Positions 53,346 to 62,915 of a DNA stretch of 64,000 bases are shown here, piece after piece. This stretch comes from Paraburkholderia diazotrophica (GTDB taxonomy: Bacteria > Pseudomonadota > Gammaproteobacteria > Burkholderiales > Burkholderiaceae): positions 1-64,000 of the forward strand of contig NZ_FNYE01000005.1 in assembly GCF_900108945.1 (NCBI RefSeq), in the 5' to 3' direction. The first letter of the stretch is position 1. Each line of letters opens with the position of its first letter. The notes beneath the pieces were generated by a model that saw only the letters and a program-made list of their open reading frames with translations, ran no database searches and had not been told where the DNA came from. The translations under genes were made by a program, and so were the position numbers.

Positions 53346-53412
53346 AAAAAGCGCGGTAGCGCTGGTTGCGAATACTGCGCTGCCCGGCGGGCGGGCGCCA
53401 TAGTGGTAATCC

Positions 53413-54327
53413 CTAAACCGCAGAACCGGCCGCAGGCGGGCGGGCGTCGCCGTTCAGGCACAGTTCGAGAAAGCGGCCGACGATGCGCGACGGCGCACTC
53501 GCATGCGGCACGAGAATCGAGAAACGGCGCGTGAGCGGCTCGGGACCGAGCGGCAGGCGGAACAATACCTCGTCCTCGTGACGCATCGACATCGCCGACA
53601 CGAAACCGACGCCCATTCCCGCGCGCACAGCCTCTTTCACGCCCTCGACGCCCGCGATTGCCAGCGCGACGCGCATCGGCACGCCGGCCCGCGCGAACGC
53701 GCGCTCGATCAACTGCCGCACGCCGGAGCCTTCTTCGCGCAGCACGACGGGATGCGGGCTCAGGTCGGCGAGCGTGACGGCCTGCAAGTTGGCGGTGGCA
53801 AGCGGATGCGAGCGCGGCATGATCGCGACGATCTCGTCCTCGTGCCACGGATGCACGGCTGTATCGGGCGGCAGCTCGGCGCCGACATGCCCTTCGACCA
53901 GCGCGATATCGAACGAACCGAGCGCGCCGACGATATCGGCCGTATTGCCGTCGTCCGTGTGCACGGTCACGTCGGGATGGCGGCGCTGAAACGCGGCGAT
54001 CAGGTACGGCAGCAGATAGCTCGCCGGCGTCGTGCTCGCGCCGATGCGCAGCGTGCCCTGCTCCATCCCGCGAAGCGCGTCGCGATACGCGTAGGCCTGG
54101 CGATACGTGTCGCGCAGGCGCGCCGCGTAGCTCGCCAGCTGCTCGCCGGCGGGTGTCAGCCGCACGCCGCGGCCGTCGCGCAGGTATAGCGGCTCGCCGA
54201 ATTCGTCCTGCAACTGGCGCAACTGGCCCGACACGGCGGGTTGCGACAGATGCAGCGCAAGTGCAGCGCGGCTGATGTTGCGATGCTCGGCGACGGCGGC
54301 GAACGTTATAAGCTGATCAGGGGTCAT
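53413..54327 (-). CDS. LysR family regulator, likely of yeiH
   Basis: 304 residues. HTH ITFAAVAEHRNISRAALALHLSQPAVSGQLRQLQDEFGEPLYLRDGRGVRLTPAGEQL and a LysR ligand domain (GTLRIGASTTPASYLLPYLI, LVEGHVGAELP). The layout, divergent from a YeiH gene, is that of YeiE/CysB-like regulators. It senses a small anion or sulfur compound by inference. The shared promoter region is A/T-rich with palindromic ATATCGATAT. Confidence 0.85.
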   Translation of the reverse strand: MTPDQLITFAAVAEHRNISRAALALHLSQPAVSGQLRQLQDEFGEPLYLRDGRGVRLTPAGEQLASYAARLRDTYRQAYAYRDALRGMEQGTLRIGASTTPASYLLPYLIAAFQRRHPDVTVHTDDGNTADIVGALGSFDIALVEGHVGAELPPDTAVHPWHEDEIVAIMPRSHPLATANLQAVTLADLSPHPVVLREEGSGVRQLIERAFARAGVPMRVALAIAGVEGVKEAVRAGMGVGFVSAMSMRHEDEVLFRLPLGPEPLTRRFSILVPHASAPSRIVGRFLELCLNGDARPPAAGSAV

Positions 54328-54380
54328 GGCGAGAAAATATCAGGCTGGCCGATACCACACATTCTAAATCACGATTTCTC

Positions 54381-54390
54381 ATATCGATAT
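54381..54390. promoter_or_regulatory. ATATCGATAT palindrome between LysR and yeiH
   Basis: A perfect 10-bp palindrome inside an A/T-rich 118-bp divergent promoter (54328-54445). LysR sites often have this kind of dyad. No TN11A half-site assigned with certainty. Confidence 0.4.
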
Positions 54391-54445
54391 ATGTATTTTA
54401 GGATTAGGCCATCGAGTCAAGCAGCTTCTGAAAAGGTCGAAGTCC

Positions 54446-55531
54446 ATGTCCACCCTGTCCACCCAGTCCGTGCGTTCGGTTCCCGCGTCATCGTCGACGC
54501 GCGGCCAGATCAACGGCATCCTGTTCGTCGCCTTGTTCGCCGCGGCCGTCACCCGCATCGCCGCGATTCCGTCGATCGCCGGCCTGGGCATCAGCCCGCT
54601 GATCGTCGGCATCGTCGGCGGGATGCTCTATGGCAATGCATTGAAAGACGGCATGCCCGACAGCTGGGCCGCCGGCGTCAATTTTTCGGCGCGCAAGCTG
54701 TTGCGCATCGCAGTCGCGTTCTTCGGGCTGCGCGTGAGCATTCAGGAGATCGCGCAGGTCGGCCTGCCGGGCCTCGCCGAGTCTCTGCTGATCGTCGTCA
54801 GCACGCTCGCGATCGGCACGTGGGCGGGGATGAAGCTGATGAAGCTCGACCGTGACAGCGCGCTGCTGACGGCAGCGGGCACCGCGATCTGCGGCGCGGC
54901 CGCCGTGCTCGCGTTCGAGTCGACGCTGCAATCGAAGCCGCACAAGAGCGCAATGGCCGTCGGCAGCGTCGTGCTGTTCGGCACGCTGTCGATGTTTCTC
55001 TACCCTGCTCTGCTGCGCGCAGGCATCCTGCATCTGGATACGACGGGCGTCGGCCTCTTCTTCGGCGGCACGATCCACGAAGTCGCGCAAGTGGTGGGCG
55101 CCGCGAGCAATGTGAGCCCCGAGGCGACGCATATCGCGACCATCGTCAAGATGACGCGCGTGATGCTGCTGGTGCCTGTGCTGCTCGTCGTCGGCATGTG
55201 GGTGAGCCGCTCGGCGCGCGCTGCAAAGGGTCAGCATGGCGAAGCCGGTCATGCGCCGCGCAAGCTCGCCGTGCCTTGGTTCGCGCTCGGCTTTCTCGGA
55301 TGCGTCGCGGTGAACTCGCTGCACATTCTGCCGGAGGCCGCAACCAGCACGCTGAACATGCTCGACACCTTCGCGCTCACGATGGCCATGACGGCGCTCG
55401 GCATCGAAACGCGCCTCTCGCAGATTCGCGAAGCCGGTCCCCGCGCGCTGACGACGGGCCTGATCCTGTACGTGTGGCTGTTCGCCGGCGGTCTCGGTAT
55501 CACATGGCTCGTCCAGCATCTGCTCGGCTAA
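54446..55531 (+). CDS. yeiH: YeiH family putative sulfate exporter
   Basis: 361 residues with about ten membrane helices. Family signs: GILFVALFAAAVTRIA, LGISPLIVGIVGGMLYGNAL, NFSARKLLRIAVAFFGLRVSIQEIAQVG, and GVGLFFGGTIHEVAQVVGAASNVSP (the conserved His/Glu helix). Function is inferred from family annotation only (anion export). Divergent from the LysR; followed by a terminator. Confidence 0.88.
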   Translation: MSTLSTQSVRSVPASSSTRGQINGILFVALFAAAVTRIAAIPSIAGLGISPLIVGIVGGMLYGNALKDGMPDSWAAGVNFSARKLLRIAVAFFGLRVSIQEIAQVGLPGLAESLLIVVSTLAIGTWAGMKLMKLDRDSALLTAAGTAICGAAAVLAFESTLQSKPHKSAMAVGSVVLFGTLSMFLYPALLRAGILHLDTTGVGLFFGGTIHEVAQVVGAASNVSPEATHIATIVKMTRVMLLVPVLLVVGMWVSRSARAAKGQHGEAGHAPRKLAVPWFALGFLGCVAVNSLHILPEAATSTLNMLDTFALTMAMTALGIETRLSQIREAGPRALTTGLILYVWLFAGGLGITWLVQHLLG

Positions 55532-55552
55532 GCGGGCAACCCGATCACATCA

Positions 55553-55575
55553 GCCCCGCCGCGTGCGGGGCTTTT
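55553..55575 (+). terminator. intrinsic terminator of yeiH
   Basis: GCCCCGC (55553-55559), five-base loop, GCGGGGC (55565-55571), then TTTT. It lies 21 bp after the yeiH stop. Confidence 0.82.
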
Positions 55576-55751
55576 GTGCTTTCAGCGTGGCATATACGCG
55601 AACACCGCGCGCCTCTTATACACGCGATCGCTCGTTCCCGCACTACGCCCGACACGCAAACTGCAAGTATCGCGCGGCATACTTCTAGCTCCCGACCGTG
55701 TGCATGGATGGCGTTCAACGACGCCACCGACAACCGAGTGAGGACCGATCG

Positions 55752-56489
55752 ATGACTTATCAACTCTATTACTGGGACGGACTGCAGGGCCGCGGGGAAT
55801 TCGTGCGGCTCGCATTGGAAGAAGCGCGCGCGGACTACGTCGAGGTGGCGCGCGGCGACGAGCAGGACGGGCTCGGCACGGCTGCGATGATCGGCGTGAT
55901 GGATAGCCGGACGGAACCGTACCCGCCGTTCGCGCCGCCGTTTCTGCGCGACGGCGACCTGATCGTTTCGCAGACCGCGAACATCCTGTTCTACCTCGGG
56001 CCCAAGCTGAATCTCGCGCCGCAGGTCGAGAGCCTGCGCTACGTCGGGAACGGCCTGCAGCTGACGATTGCCGACGTCGTCACGGAAGCCCACGACACGC
56101 ATCACCCGCTCGCGTCGGGCATGTACTACGAGGAGCAAAAAGAGGCCGCGAAAATCCGCGCGACGGATTTCATCGACCATCGCATCCCGAAGTTCATGCG
56201 CTATTTCGAGCGCGTGCTGAAGCAGAACCCGGCCGGCGACGGCCACATGGTCGGCGACACGCTCACGTATGTCGACCTGTCGATGTTCCAGTTGATCGAC
56301 GGTTTGCACTACGCATTTCCACGCGCGATGAAGCACTTCGGCCAGCACTATCCGCGCCTCGCCGCGCTGCACGACGCGGTGCTCAAGCGTCCGAATATCG
56401 CCGCGTATCTCGCTTCCGGGCGCCGTCTGTCGTACAACGAAACGGGCATATTCCGGCACTACCCCGAACTCGACAAGGACGCCCGCTGA
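55752..56489 (+). CDS. glutathione S-transferase family protein
   Basis: 245 residues. N-terminal thioredoxin-like domain (YQLYYWDGLQGRGEFVRLALEEARADYVEV) with PPFLRDGDLIVSQTANILFYLG as the glutathione-contact Ser-Gln region, then the all-helical domain (IPKFMRYFERVLKQN, GDTLTYVDLSMFQLIDGLHYAFP, RLAALHDAVLKRPNIAAYL). Detoxification of electrophiles inferred. GAGGA lies before the ATG. No partner gene. Confidence 0.88.
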   Translation: MTYQLYYWDGLQGRGEFVRLALEEARADYVEVARGDEQDGLGTAAMIGVMDSRTEPYPPFAPPFLRDGDLIVSQTANILFYLGPKLNLAPQVESLRYVGNGLQLTIADVVTEAHDTHHPLASGMYYEEQKEAAKIRATDFIDHRIPKFMRYFERVLKQNPAGDGHMVGDTLTYVDLSMFQLIDGLHYAFPRAMKHFGQHYPRLAALHDAVLKRPNIAAYLASGRRLSYNETGIFRHYPELDKDAR

Positions 56490-56623
56490 CATGAGCTGAA
56501 TCGTCCTCCTGTCCCAACGCAGCGGCGCGCCGGCGAGCGAGGCGCGCCGCCCCGAAACTTTCGTCGCGCACTGTCCGATATCATTCAGCGCGCCAAACCA
56601 ACCTTCAGACGCCCGTTTCTTCC

Positions 56624-58357
56624 GTGCTTTCATTTCTGCTGAGACTGCGCACACGCGCGGCCAACCTGTTCCGTCTGTCCGATGCGCACACGATGCTGGT
56701 GTGGTCGGTGATCGTCGGCATCGCGGGCGCTTTTGCGACGATCGCGTTTCGCGAAGGCATCGCGCTGTTGCAGCGCGTGTTCACCGGACAGGACGGCAGC
56801 CTCGTCGAGATGGCGCGGCGTCTGCCCATCGCGATGCGCATTGCACTGCCCGCGTTCGGCGGCCTCATCGCGGGCGGGCTGCTGTTGCTCGCGCAACGCG
56901 GCGCCGACAAGAAGCTGCACACCGACTACATGGAAGCCGTCGTGATCGGCGATGGCGTCGTGCCCGTGCGCGTGAGCCTGTGGCGCAGCGTGTCGTCGCT
57001 GTTCACGATTTCGACGGGCGGCTCGATCGGCCGCGAAGGTCCGATGGTGCAGCTCGCGGCGCTCGGCGCATCGCTGATCGGCCGCCTCGTGCATTTCGAT
57101 CCGCCGCGCCTGCGCCTGCTCGTCGCGTGCGGCGCGGCAGCGGGTATCACGTCGGCGTATAGCGCGCCCATCGCGGGCGCATTCTTCGTCACCGAGATCG
57201 TGCTCGGCTCGATTGCGATGGAAAGCTTCGGGCCCGTTGTCGTGTCGTCGGTGGTCGCGAACATCGTGATGCGCGAATTCGCCGGCTACAAGCCGCCGTA
57301 TGAGATGCCCGTGTTCCCGCCCGTCGCGGGCCTCGAAGTGCTGCTCTTCGTCGCGCTCGGCCTGCTGTGCGGCGCGGCCGCGCCGCAGTTTCTGCGGCTC
57401 ATCGACACCAGCAAGTCCGCCTTCCGGCGCCTGCCCGTGCCATTGCCCGTGCGGCTCGCGCTCGGCGGTCTGATCGTCGGCATTCTGTCGACGTGGACGC
57501 CCGAAGTGTGGGGCAACGGCTATAGCGTCGTGAACTCGATCCTGCATTCGCCGTGGACGTGGACGGCGCTCGTCATCGTGCTCGCGTTCAAGGTGATTGC
57601 GACGGCGGCGACCGTCGGATCGGGCGCCGTCGGTGGCGTGTTCACGCCGACGCTCTTCGTCGGCGCTGCGCTCGGCTCGCTGTTCGGGCTTGGCATGAAT
57701 GCGCTCTGGCCGCACGCAACGTCCGCGCCGTTCGCGTACGCGATGGTCGGCATGGGCGCATTCCTCGCGGGCGCGACGCAAGCGCCGTTGATGGCGATCC
57801 TGATGATCTTCGAAATGACGTTGAGCTATCAGGTCGTGCTGCCGCTGATGCTGTCGTGCGTGGTCGCGTACTTCGCGGCGCGCGCGATCGGCAAGACGTC
57901 GATGTACGAGATCACGCTGCACCGGAACCGCGAGGAACAGGAGCGCATGCGCCTGCGCTCAACGCAGATGCGCGAGCTGATCCGTCCGCCGCAAACCGTC
58001 GTGCTGCCCAACGCAACCGTGCACGACATGACGCGCGTGTTCCTCGAGTATCCCGTCAAGTATCTGTACGTGACGGACGAAAGCGGCTGCTTCCTGGGCG
58101 TCGTCGCGCTGAAGGACATCACCTCCGATCTGCTCGACCGGACCGACACGTCCGCCAGGACGGCCGCCGACTATCTGCAGCCGCACTTCGACGTGCTCAC
58201 GCCCGACATGCCGCTCGGCGTCGCGCTTCAGCACTTCATGGCGTTCCAGGGCGAGCGGCTGCCCGTCGTCGAAAGCACTGCGCGGCCGACGCTAGCAGGC
58301 GTCGTCTACAAGACCTCGCTGCTCGATGCGTACTTCCGCATGAACCCCGCGCGATAG
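56624..58357 (+). CDS. clcB: ClcB-like voltage-gated chloride channel / H+-Cl- exchanger
   Basis: 577 residues from GTG. ClC motifs: GGSIGREGPMVQLAA (GREGP at 136-140 with the gating Glu), SAPIAGAFFVTEIVLGS with the internal Glu expected of exchangers, and GAVGGVFTPTLFVGAALGS. The extended C-terminal part from about 440 holds two CBS-like segments (VFLEYPVKYLYVTDESGCFLGVVALKDITSD and a last one ending GVVYKTSLLDAYF). Acts in acid resistance by inference. Monocistronic. Confidence 0.9.
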   Translation: MLSFLLRLRTRAANLFRLSDAHTMLVWSVIVGIAGAFATIAFREGIALLQRVFTGQDGSLVEMARRLPIAMRIALPAFGGLIAGGLLLLAQRGADKKLHTDYMEAVVIGDGVVPVRVSLWRSVSSLFTISTGGSIGREGPMVQLAALGASLIGRLVHFDPPRLRLLVACGAAAGITSAYSAPIAGAFFVTEIVLGSIAMESFGPVVVSSVVANIVMREFAGYKPPYEMPVFPPVAGLEVLLFVALGLLCGAAAPQFLRLIDTSKSAFRRLPVPLPVRLALGGLIVGILSTWTPEVWGNGYSVVNSILHSPWTWTALVIVLAFKVIATAATVGSGAVGGVFTPTLFVGAALGSLFGLGMNALWPHATSAPFAYAMVGMGAFLAGATQAPLMAILMIFEMTLSYQVVLPLMLSCVVAYFAARAIGKTSMYEITLHRNREEQERMRLRSTQMRELIRPPQTVVLPNATVHDMTRVFLEYPVKYLYVTDESGCFLGVVALKDITSDLLDRTDTSARTAADYLQPHFDVLTPDMPLGVALQHFMAFQGERLPVVESTARPTLAGVVYKTSLLDAYFRMNPAR

Positions 58358-58538
58358 GCGTTTTTCTGCTTGCGCTTGCCTGCGCTTGCCCGCCTGCGCA
58401 TCGCCCGTTCGGCGCATGGCAAAGCCCGGCAATTTCTCTACAATGAATTGACCATAGAGGAGCCGCAGGCTGCATCCCGCGATATACGGCGCTGAGCAAC
58501 GCCGACGGCGATGCCGCGCGCTACGAACGGGAGCGAAG

Positions 58539-59876
58539 ATGAGCGAACCGTCCATCGATGCCGTGCGCCGCGATCATGCGGGCTGGATCTTCGTGCATAT
58601 AGAAGGCGAACCGTACGACCGCGGCGAGCAGCACGGCCAGTTGCTCGCCGCCGAAATCCAGAACGCGATCCGCACTGCGCGCTATCTCGCGAAATGGGAT
58701 ACAGGCGAAGATTTCGACACGTTCGTCAACGCCGCCGTCGAGCAGTTCGCGCCGCGCATCGACCATGAATTCGCCGACGAAATCCAGGGCATCGCCGACG
58801 GCGCGAAGCTGCCGTTCGCCGAAGTGCTCGCGTGGAACGGCTATATGGATCTGCTGCAAAGCTGGTGGCCGCAGCACGCTGCGCAGCAGAAGCCGCAACT
58901 CGGCCTCAAGCCGTGGCGCGGCCGGCGCGGGCATCATTGCAGCGCGTTCATCGCGACGGGCAGCGCGACGCGCGACGGCCGCATCGTGATGGCGCACAAC
59001 TCGTGGGACCGCTACGCGGCCGGCGACGCGTTCAACGTCGTGTTCGACATCGTCCCCGAATCGGGCAACCGCATTCTGATGCAGGGACTGCCCGGCTGCA
59101 TTTCCAGCCTGACGGATTTCTGGGTCACGTCGGCGGGACTGATGGTGACGGAAACCACGATCTCGAACTTCGCGGGCTATAACGCGGCGGGCGCGCCGGA
59201 GTTCTATCGCTCGCGGCGCGCGACGCAATATGCGAACAGCATTGGCGAATGGTGCGAGATGTTCGCGCTCGCGAACAACGGCGGCTACGCGAACAGCTGG
59301 CTGCTCGGCGACATCAAGACGGGCGAGATCGCCCGCTATGAACTCGGCCTGCACTATTCCGGTTTCGAAAGCACCCTAGACGGCTTCTACAGCGGCTACA
59401 ACACGGCGACCGATCTGAAAATCCGCAACCAGGAATGCACGGGCGAAGGCGACGACTACACGGACGTGCGCAGAAACGGCGCGCGTCGGCTGCGCTTCAT
59501 GCAGCTCGAAGAGATGCATCGTGGGCGGATCGACGTCGAACTGGCGAAGGCCATGATCGCCGATCATCATGACGTCTATCTGGACCGCCCCGATAACCCG
59601 TGCTCGCGGACGATCTGCGGCCACCTCGAACTCGACGATCAGCGCTTCGGCGGCTCGGATCATGGTCCGTTCAATCCTTGGGGCGCGAACGACGGCAAGG
59701 TTATCGACAGTGAAATGGCGCGCGAGATGGCGTTCGACGCACGTTGGGGACATCCGTGCGGACGCCCGTTCGACGCGCAAGCGTTCATGAAACGACATCC
59801 GCAATGGAACTGGCTCAACGGCTACATGCGCGACCGGCCGTCATGGCCGTGGACGCGCTTCGACGTGCTGCGCTGA
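58539..59876 (+). CDS. C45-type / phospholipase-B-like hydrolase
   Basis: 445 residues, no signal peptide. GGGAG lies before the ATG. Segments: YDRGEQHGQLLAAEI, LAWNGYMDLLQSWW, and HHCSAFIATGSATRDGRIVMAHN with Cys134 as the candidate N-terminal-nucleophile-type cysteine after self-cleavage, as in C45 acyltransferases. WVTSAGLMVTETTISNF and the C-terminal GHLELDD are also conserved-looking. It may hydrolyse an amide or acyl bond, substrate unknown. Monocistronic. Confidence 0.75.
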   Translation: MSEPSIDAVRRDHAGWIFVHIEGEPYDRGEQHGQLLAAEIQNAIRTARYLAKWDTGEDFDTFVNAAVEQFAPRIDHEFADEIQGIADGAKLPFAEVLAWNGYMDLLQSWWPQHAAQQKPQLGLKPWRGRRGHHCSAFIATGSATRDGRIVMAHNSWDRYAAGDAFNVVFDIVPESGNRILMQGLPGCISSLTDFWVTSAGLMVTETTISNFAGYNAAGAPEFYRSRRATQYANSIGEWCEMFALANNGGYANSWLLGDIKTGEIARYELGLHYSGFESTLDGFYSGYNTATDLKIRNQECTGEGDDYTDVRRNGARRLRFMQLEEMHRGRIDVELAKAMIADHHDVYLDRPDNPCSRTICGHLELDDQRFGGSDHGPFNPWGANDGKVIDSEMAREMAFDARWGHPCGRPFDAQAFMKRHPQWNWLNGYMRDRPSWPWTRFDVLR

Positions 59877-60224
59877 AGCCCTCCATGCCCACACCTCTTG
59901 ATCCGTGTGCATCGCGAGCATCACGGGGTTAACGCCACCCGCTTTCTACATACCTAATGCGCGACGCAACGTGCGGCCTTGCGCCCGCGGAATGCGCCGC
60001 ACGACCGACCGCGACGAAATCCTCCGGGAAATCAATGCCAGGCACGCGACGGGCGCGCCGCCGTGACGCGCCATCAGCGCTTGTAAAAATAACTGGCGTA
60101 ATATGCGAAAGATGCGCGGCGCTCGCAGACGGCAGCCGCGCCAGGCGGACGCCAATCCGTCGCCACCGGAATGGCATAACGCTTGCGTGATGTTCTTGCG
60201 CTGCCTGGAATAGGAGGTCGAGCG
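59877..60224. other. intergenic region
   Basis: 348 bp between the C45-type gene and a small secreted-protein gene. A/T-rich hexamers around 60090-60110 could form a promoter; no gene seen. Confidence 0.4.
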
Positions 60225-60476
60225 ATGAAAACCTCGACGCTGTTGACCATGGTGACGTTGTCGGCCTCGTGTTTCGCCGCGCCGGTGCATATGGCGACGG
60301 ACGGCACGTTCGACACGGCCGCCACCCGCGCCAATGCCGCCCCCGTCGCGCCCGCCGCGCCGGACGTCGCGGCCCAGACCGATATCCGGCCGGAGCGATG
60401 GGAACATATCGCGCTGCCGAAATCGCGGCATCTGGAGCGCGGCTTCAAAGCGCAGGACGAGCATCTGCAGACGTGA
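60225..60476 (+). CDS. small secreted protein, 83 aa
   Basis: TAGGAGGT lies 9 bases before the ATG. Signal peptide MKTSTLLTMVTLSASCFAAP, then an Ala/Pro/Val-rich spacer and RPERWEHIALPKSRHLERGF. No family recognised. Followed by the DUF2795 gene in 67 bp and probably one transcript. Confidence 0.6.
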   Translation: MKTSTLLTMVTLSASCFAAPVHMATDGTFDTAATRANAAPVAPAAPDVAAQTDIRPERWEHIALPKSRHLERGFKAQDEHLQT

Positions 60477-60543
60477 CAGGACGTACGGGATCGACAGATC
60501 GTCCCGTTCGTGTCGATAACTTTCAGAACAATGGAGCGCGAGC

Positions 60544-60774
60544 ATGACGGGATCAGCCATCCCCCGCGAATCGATCGACCTGCAGATCGCCGACGTTCTG
60601 CGCGGCGTCAGCTATCCGCTGAACAAGGACGCGCTCGTCGACGCAGCGCGCGAAGCGGGCGCAAGCAACGAAGTGCTCGCGATGCTCGACGGCCTGCCCG
60701 AGCAGGACTACGCGGATATCGACTCCGTCACGAAGCTGATCGGCAGCAATTTCGGCCCCGGTCTTGGCATCTGA
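60544..60774 (+). CDS. DUF2795 domain protein
   Basis: 76 residues: ADVLRGVSYPLNKDALVDAAREAGASNEVLAMLDGLPEQDYADIDSV is the whole DUF2795 domain, a small helical family of unknown function. GGAG precedes the ATG. Between the secreted protein and the AraC gene. Confidence 0.8.
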   Translation: MTGSAIPRESIDLQIADVLRGVSYPLNKDALVDAAREAGASNEVLAMLDGLPEQDYADIDSVTKLIGSNFGPGLGI

Positions 60775-60784
60775 CGGGCTGAAG

Positions 60785-61672
60785 ATGCGGCACGGGCGAG
60801 ACGCGCACGAGGCATCCGCGATTCAGGAACGGTCGCGGCGGGCGGAGCAGCGGCCTCCGGATGTTCACGGCAAGCGCGACTGGATTCGCCGCGCGCCCGC
60901 ACAGGGCGGCGTCGAGCGCATCGAAGCCTTCTTCCAGCACAACGGCTACGCACTGCATCGGCACGATACCTATGCGATCGGCCGCACGCTTGCGGGCGTG
61001 CAAAGCTTCCACTATCGACGCGGCGTGTGCAACAGCCTCCCCGGCGGCACGATCGTGCTGCACCCTGACGAGGCTCACGACGGCCAGGCCGGCACCGACG
61101 AGGGCTTTCGCTACCGGATGTTGTACGTCGAGCCGGCGCTCTTCCAGGCGGCGCTCGGCGGCAAGGCGCTGCCGTTCATCGAAGGCGGGCTGTCGGACGA
61201 TCCGCGCCTTGCCGCCGCGACGCAGGCACTGCTGCAAGGCATCCACGCCGCGCTGGACCCGCTTGAACAGGACGACGCCGTCTACGATCTCGCGCATGCG
61301 CTCGATGCCGTGTCGGGTGCGCGGCCGCTGCGCGCCTCCGCCGATTTCCGCGCGGCACTGCTCGCGCGCGACTATCTGCACGCGGCGCTCGAGCGTCCCG
61401 TCACGCTCGACGAACTGGCTGCCGCAAGCGGCCGGGACCGTTGGAGCCTGTCGCGCGATTTCCGCGCGTTCTTCGGCACGAGCCCGCATCGCTATCTCAC
61501 GATGCGCCGCCTCGACGCCGTGCGAGAAGCGCTGCTGTGCGGCCAGACGCTCGCGGAGGCGGCGGCCGCCGCGGGTTTCGCGGACCAGAGCCATATGACG
61601 CGGCACTTCACGGCGGCGTATGGCGTGACGCCGTCGCGCTGGCTGAAGATGCTCAGAAGCCAGTCCCGCTGA
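60785..61672 (+). CDS. AraC family transcriptional regulator
   Basis: 295 residues from this ATG; a TTG at 60764 is an in-frame alternative that overlaps the DUF2795 gene. N-terminal ligand-binding cupin (VERIEAFFQHNGYALHRHDTYAIGRTLAGVQSFHYRRG, TIVLHPDEAHDG) and C-terminal double HTH (VTLDELAAASGRDRWSLSRDFRAFFGTSPHRYLTMRRLD, GFADQSHMTRHFTAAYGVTPSRW). It is an activator by family. Target unknown. Confidence 0.88.
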   Translation: MRHGRDAHEASAIQERSRRAEQRPPDVHGKRDWIRRAPAQGGVERIEAFFQHNGYALHRHDTYAIGRTLAGVQSFHYRRGVCNSLPGGTIVLHPDEAHDGQAGTDEGFRYRMLYVEPALFQAALGGKALPFIEGGLSDDPRLAAATQALLQGIHAALDPLEQDDAVYDLAHALDAVSGARPLRASADFRAALLARDYLHAALERPVTLDELAAASGRDRWSLSRDFRAFFGTSPHRYLTMRRLDAVREALLCGQTLAEAAAAAGFADQSHMTRHFTAAYGVTPSRWLKMLRSQSR

Positions 61673-61792
61673 AAACGCGTTCCGCGCAGGGTCCTGCGCG
61701 GGCCCAGCATTCGAAGCGTGCACAAACGTTCAAGACGTCCGCGAGAGCGCCCGCCTACACTCCGTCGCATGGACTTCAATGGAGGAGACGCC

Positions 61793-62182
61793 ATGCCCGC
61801 CGCACCCGATCAGCCCACCCGATTCGCGCCCATCAATTTCGCCGATAAGCTCAGCCGCATCCACGAGCAGTGGCAACCGCGCGTCGTCGCCGAGATGAAC
61901 GACTACCAGTTCAAGGTCGTCAAGATCGAAGGCGATTTCATCTGGCACGACCACGCGCAGACGGATGAAACCTTCATCGTGCTGGAAGGCAATCTGCGGA
62001 TCGACTTTCGTGACGGCGCCGTGCATCTGTCGGCGGGAGAGATGTTCGTGGTGCCGAAGGGCAAGGAGCACAAGCCCTACGCGGAAAAAGAAGTGAAACT
62101 GCTGTTGATCGAGCCGCGCGGCGTCAAGAACACGGGCGAGGAGAACAGCGACCGGACGGCTGCGAACGACGTGTGGATCTGA
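61793..62182 (+). CDS. cupin domain protein
   Basis: 129 residues. GGAGGAGA precedes this ATG; an earlier in-frame ATG at 61769 has no site. Single cupin barrel: EGDFIWHDHAQTDETFIVLEGNLRIDF holds the first motif with metal-binding His-His-Glu, and GEMFVVPKGKEHKPYAEKEVKLLLIEP the second with His. Likely a metal-dependent isomerase, dioxygenase or mannose-6-phosphate-type fold; role unknown. Confidence 0.85.
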   Translation: MPAAPDQPTRFAPINFADKLSRIHEQWQPRVVAEMNDYQFKVVKIEGDFIWHDHAQTDETFIVLEGNLRIDFRDGAVHLSAGEMFVVPKGKEHKPYAEKEVKLLLIEPRGVKNTGEENSDRTAANDVWI

Positions 62183-62214
62183 TATCGATCCGAGCGCATT
62201 GCTCTGCGCCCGAT

Positions 62215-62241
62215 GAAGCGCGGCGCGAACAGCCGCGCTTC
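62215..62241. terminator. inverted repeat between convergent genes, possible terminator
   Basis: GAAGCGCGGC (62215-62224), seven-base loop, GCCGCGCTTC (62232-62241): 10-bp perfect stem without a T tract, between the ends of the cupin and TetR genes. Confidence 0.5.
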
Positions 62242-62257
62242 GCTTCAATAGCCGCCC

Positions 62258-62878
62258 TTACCCCATCGTCCTGCCGAAGACGACGCGCGCGAAGAAGTTG
62301 CCCAGCACCTCTTCCGCTCGCTCGCCCGAGATGTTCTGTGGATCGACGGTAAAGAAAAACTGCATGCCGTCGCACAGGCCCATCAGCCCGAGCGCCAGCG
62401 TTTCCGCGGGCAATGGCAGCGGCGTGCCGACGCGCACCGAAAACTCGCTGATGTACTCGGTCAGCTGTTCGACCTTCTCGTGCAGAAACGCGTTGAAGCG
62501 CACGCGAAAACGCGCGTCGCGCGCGGCGAGCAGCTTCGCTTCGACCCATAGCAGGAAGTACTTGTTGTCGCGCGGCAGGCGGCTGTAGTAACGCAGCACG
62601 TTCGCTTCCATTTCTTCGCGTGTCGCGTTTTCTTCGAAGATGCTGTGCAGTTCCGCCTGCATCGACTCATGGTCGCGCCGCAGCAGTTCCAGAAAGAGCT
62701 CGGGCTTGCTGCGGAAGTTCGAGTAGAACGCGCCGCGCGTGTAGCCCGCCGCCTCGGCGATGTCTTCGACGCTCGCCGCCGCAAACCCCTTCTTCATGAA
62801 AATGGCCTGCGCAGCATCCAGCAGACGCAGGCGCGTCTGGTCCTTGCTCTGTTCTCGCGTGAGTCGTTTGCGTTTCAT
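62258..62878 (-). CDS. TetR family repressor, probably of the RND efflux genes
   Basis: 206 residues. HTH RLLDAAQAIFMKKGFAAASVEDIAEAAGYTRGAFYSNFRSKPELFLELL, then a helical ligand domain. AcrR/NalC-like regulator by size. It is divergent from the adaptor gene; the nested palindrome at 62916-62953 lies between the two starts, so it likely controls both. Confidence 0.9.
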   Translation of the reverse strand: MKRKRLTREQSKDQTRLRLLDAAQAIFMKKGFAAASVEDIAEAAGYTRGAFYSNFRSKPELFLELLRRDHESMQAELHSIFEENATREEMEANVLRYYSRLPRDNKYFLLWVEAKLLAARDARFRVRFNAFLHEKVEQLTEYISEFSVRVGTPLPLPAETLALGLMGLCDGMQFFFTVDPQNISGERAEEVLGNFFARVVFGRTMG

Positions 62879-62915
62879 ATTTAACAGTCTAGCATTGGTC
62901 CGTCCCGAGATTCAG

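Noticed and set aside
52470..53848. A long extension of kguE upstream to 53848
   Set aside because: It is antisense to nothing coding at first but then overlaps the LysR gene in another frame; the kguE family starts at MPEVVIV and an AGGG site lies there.
62215..62241. Treating the inverted repeat as an attachment site or mobile-element end
   Set aside because: Its position between two convergent genes and stem-loop geometry fit a transcription end better; no integrase or duplication nearby.
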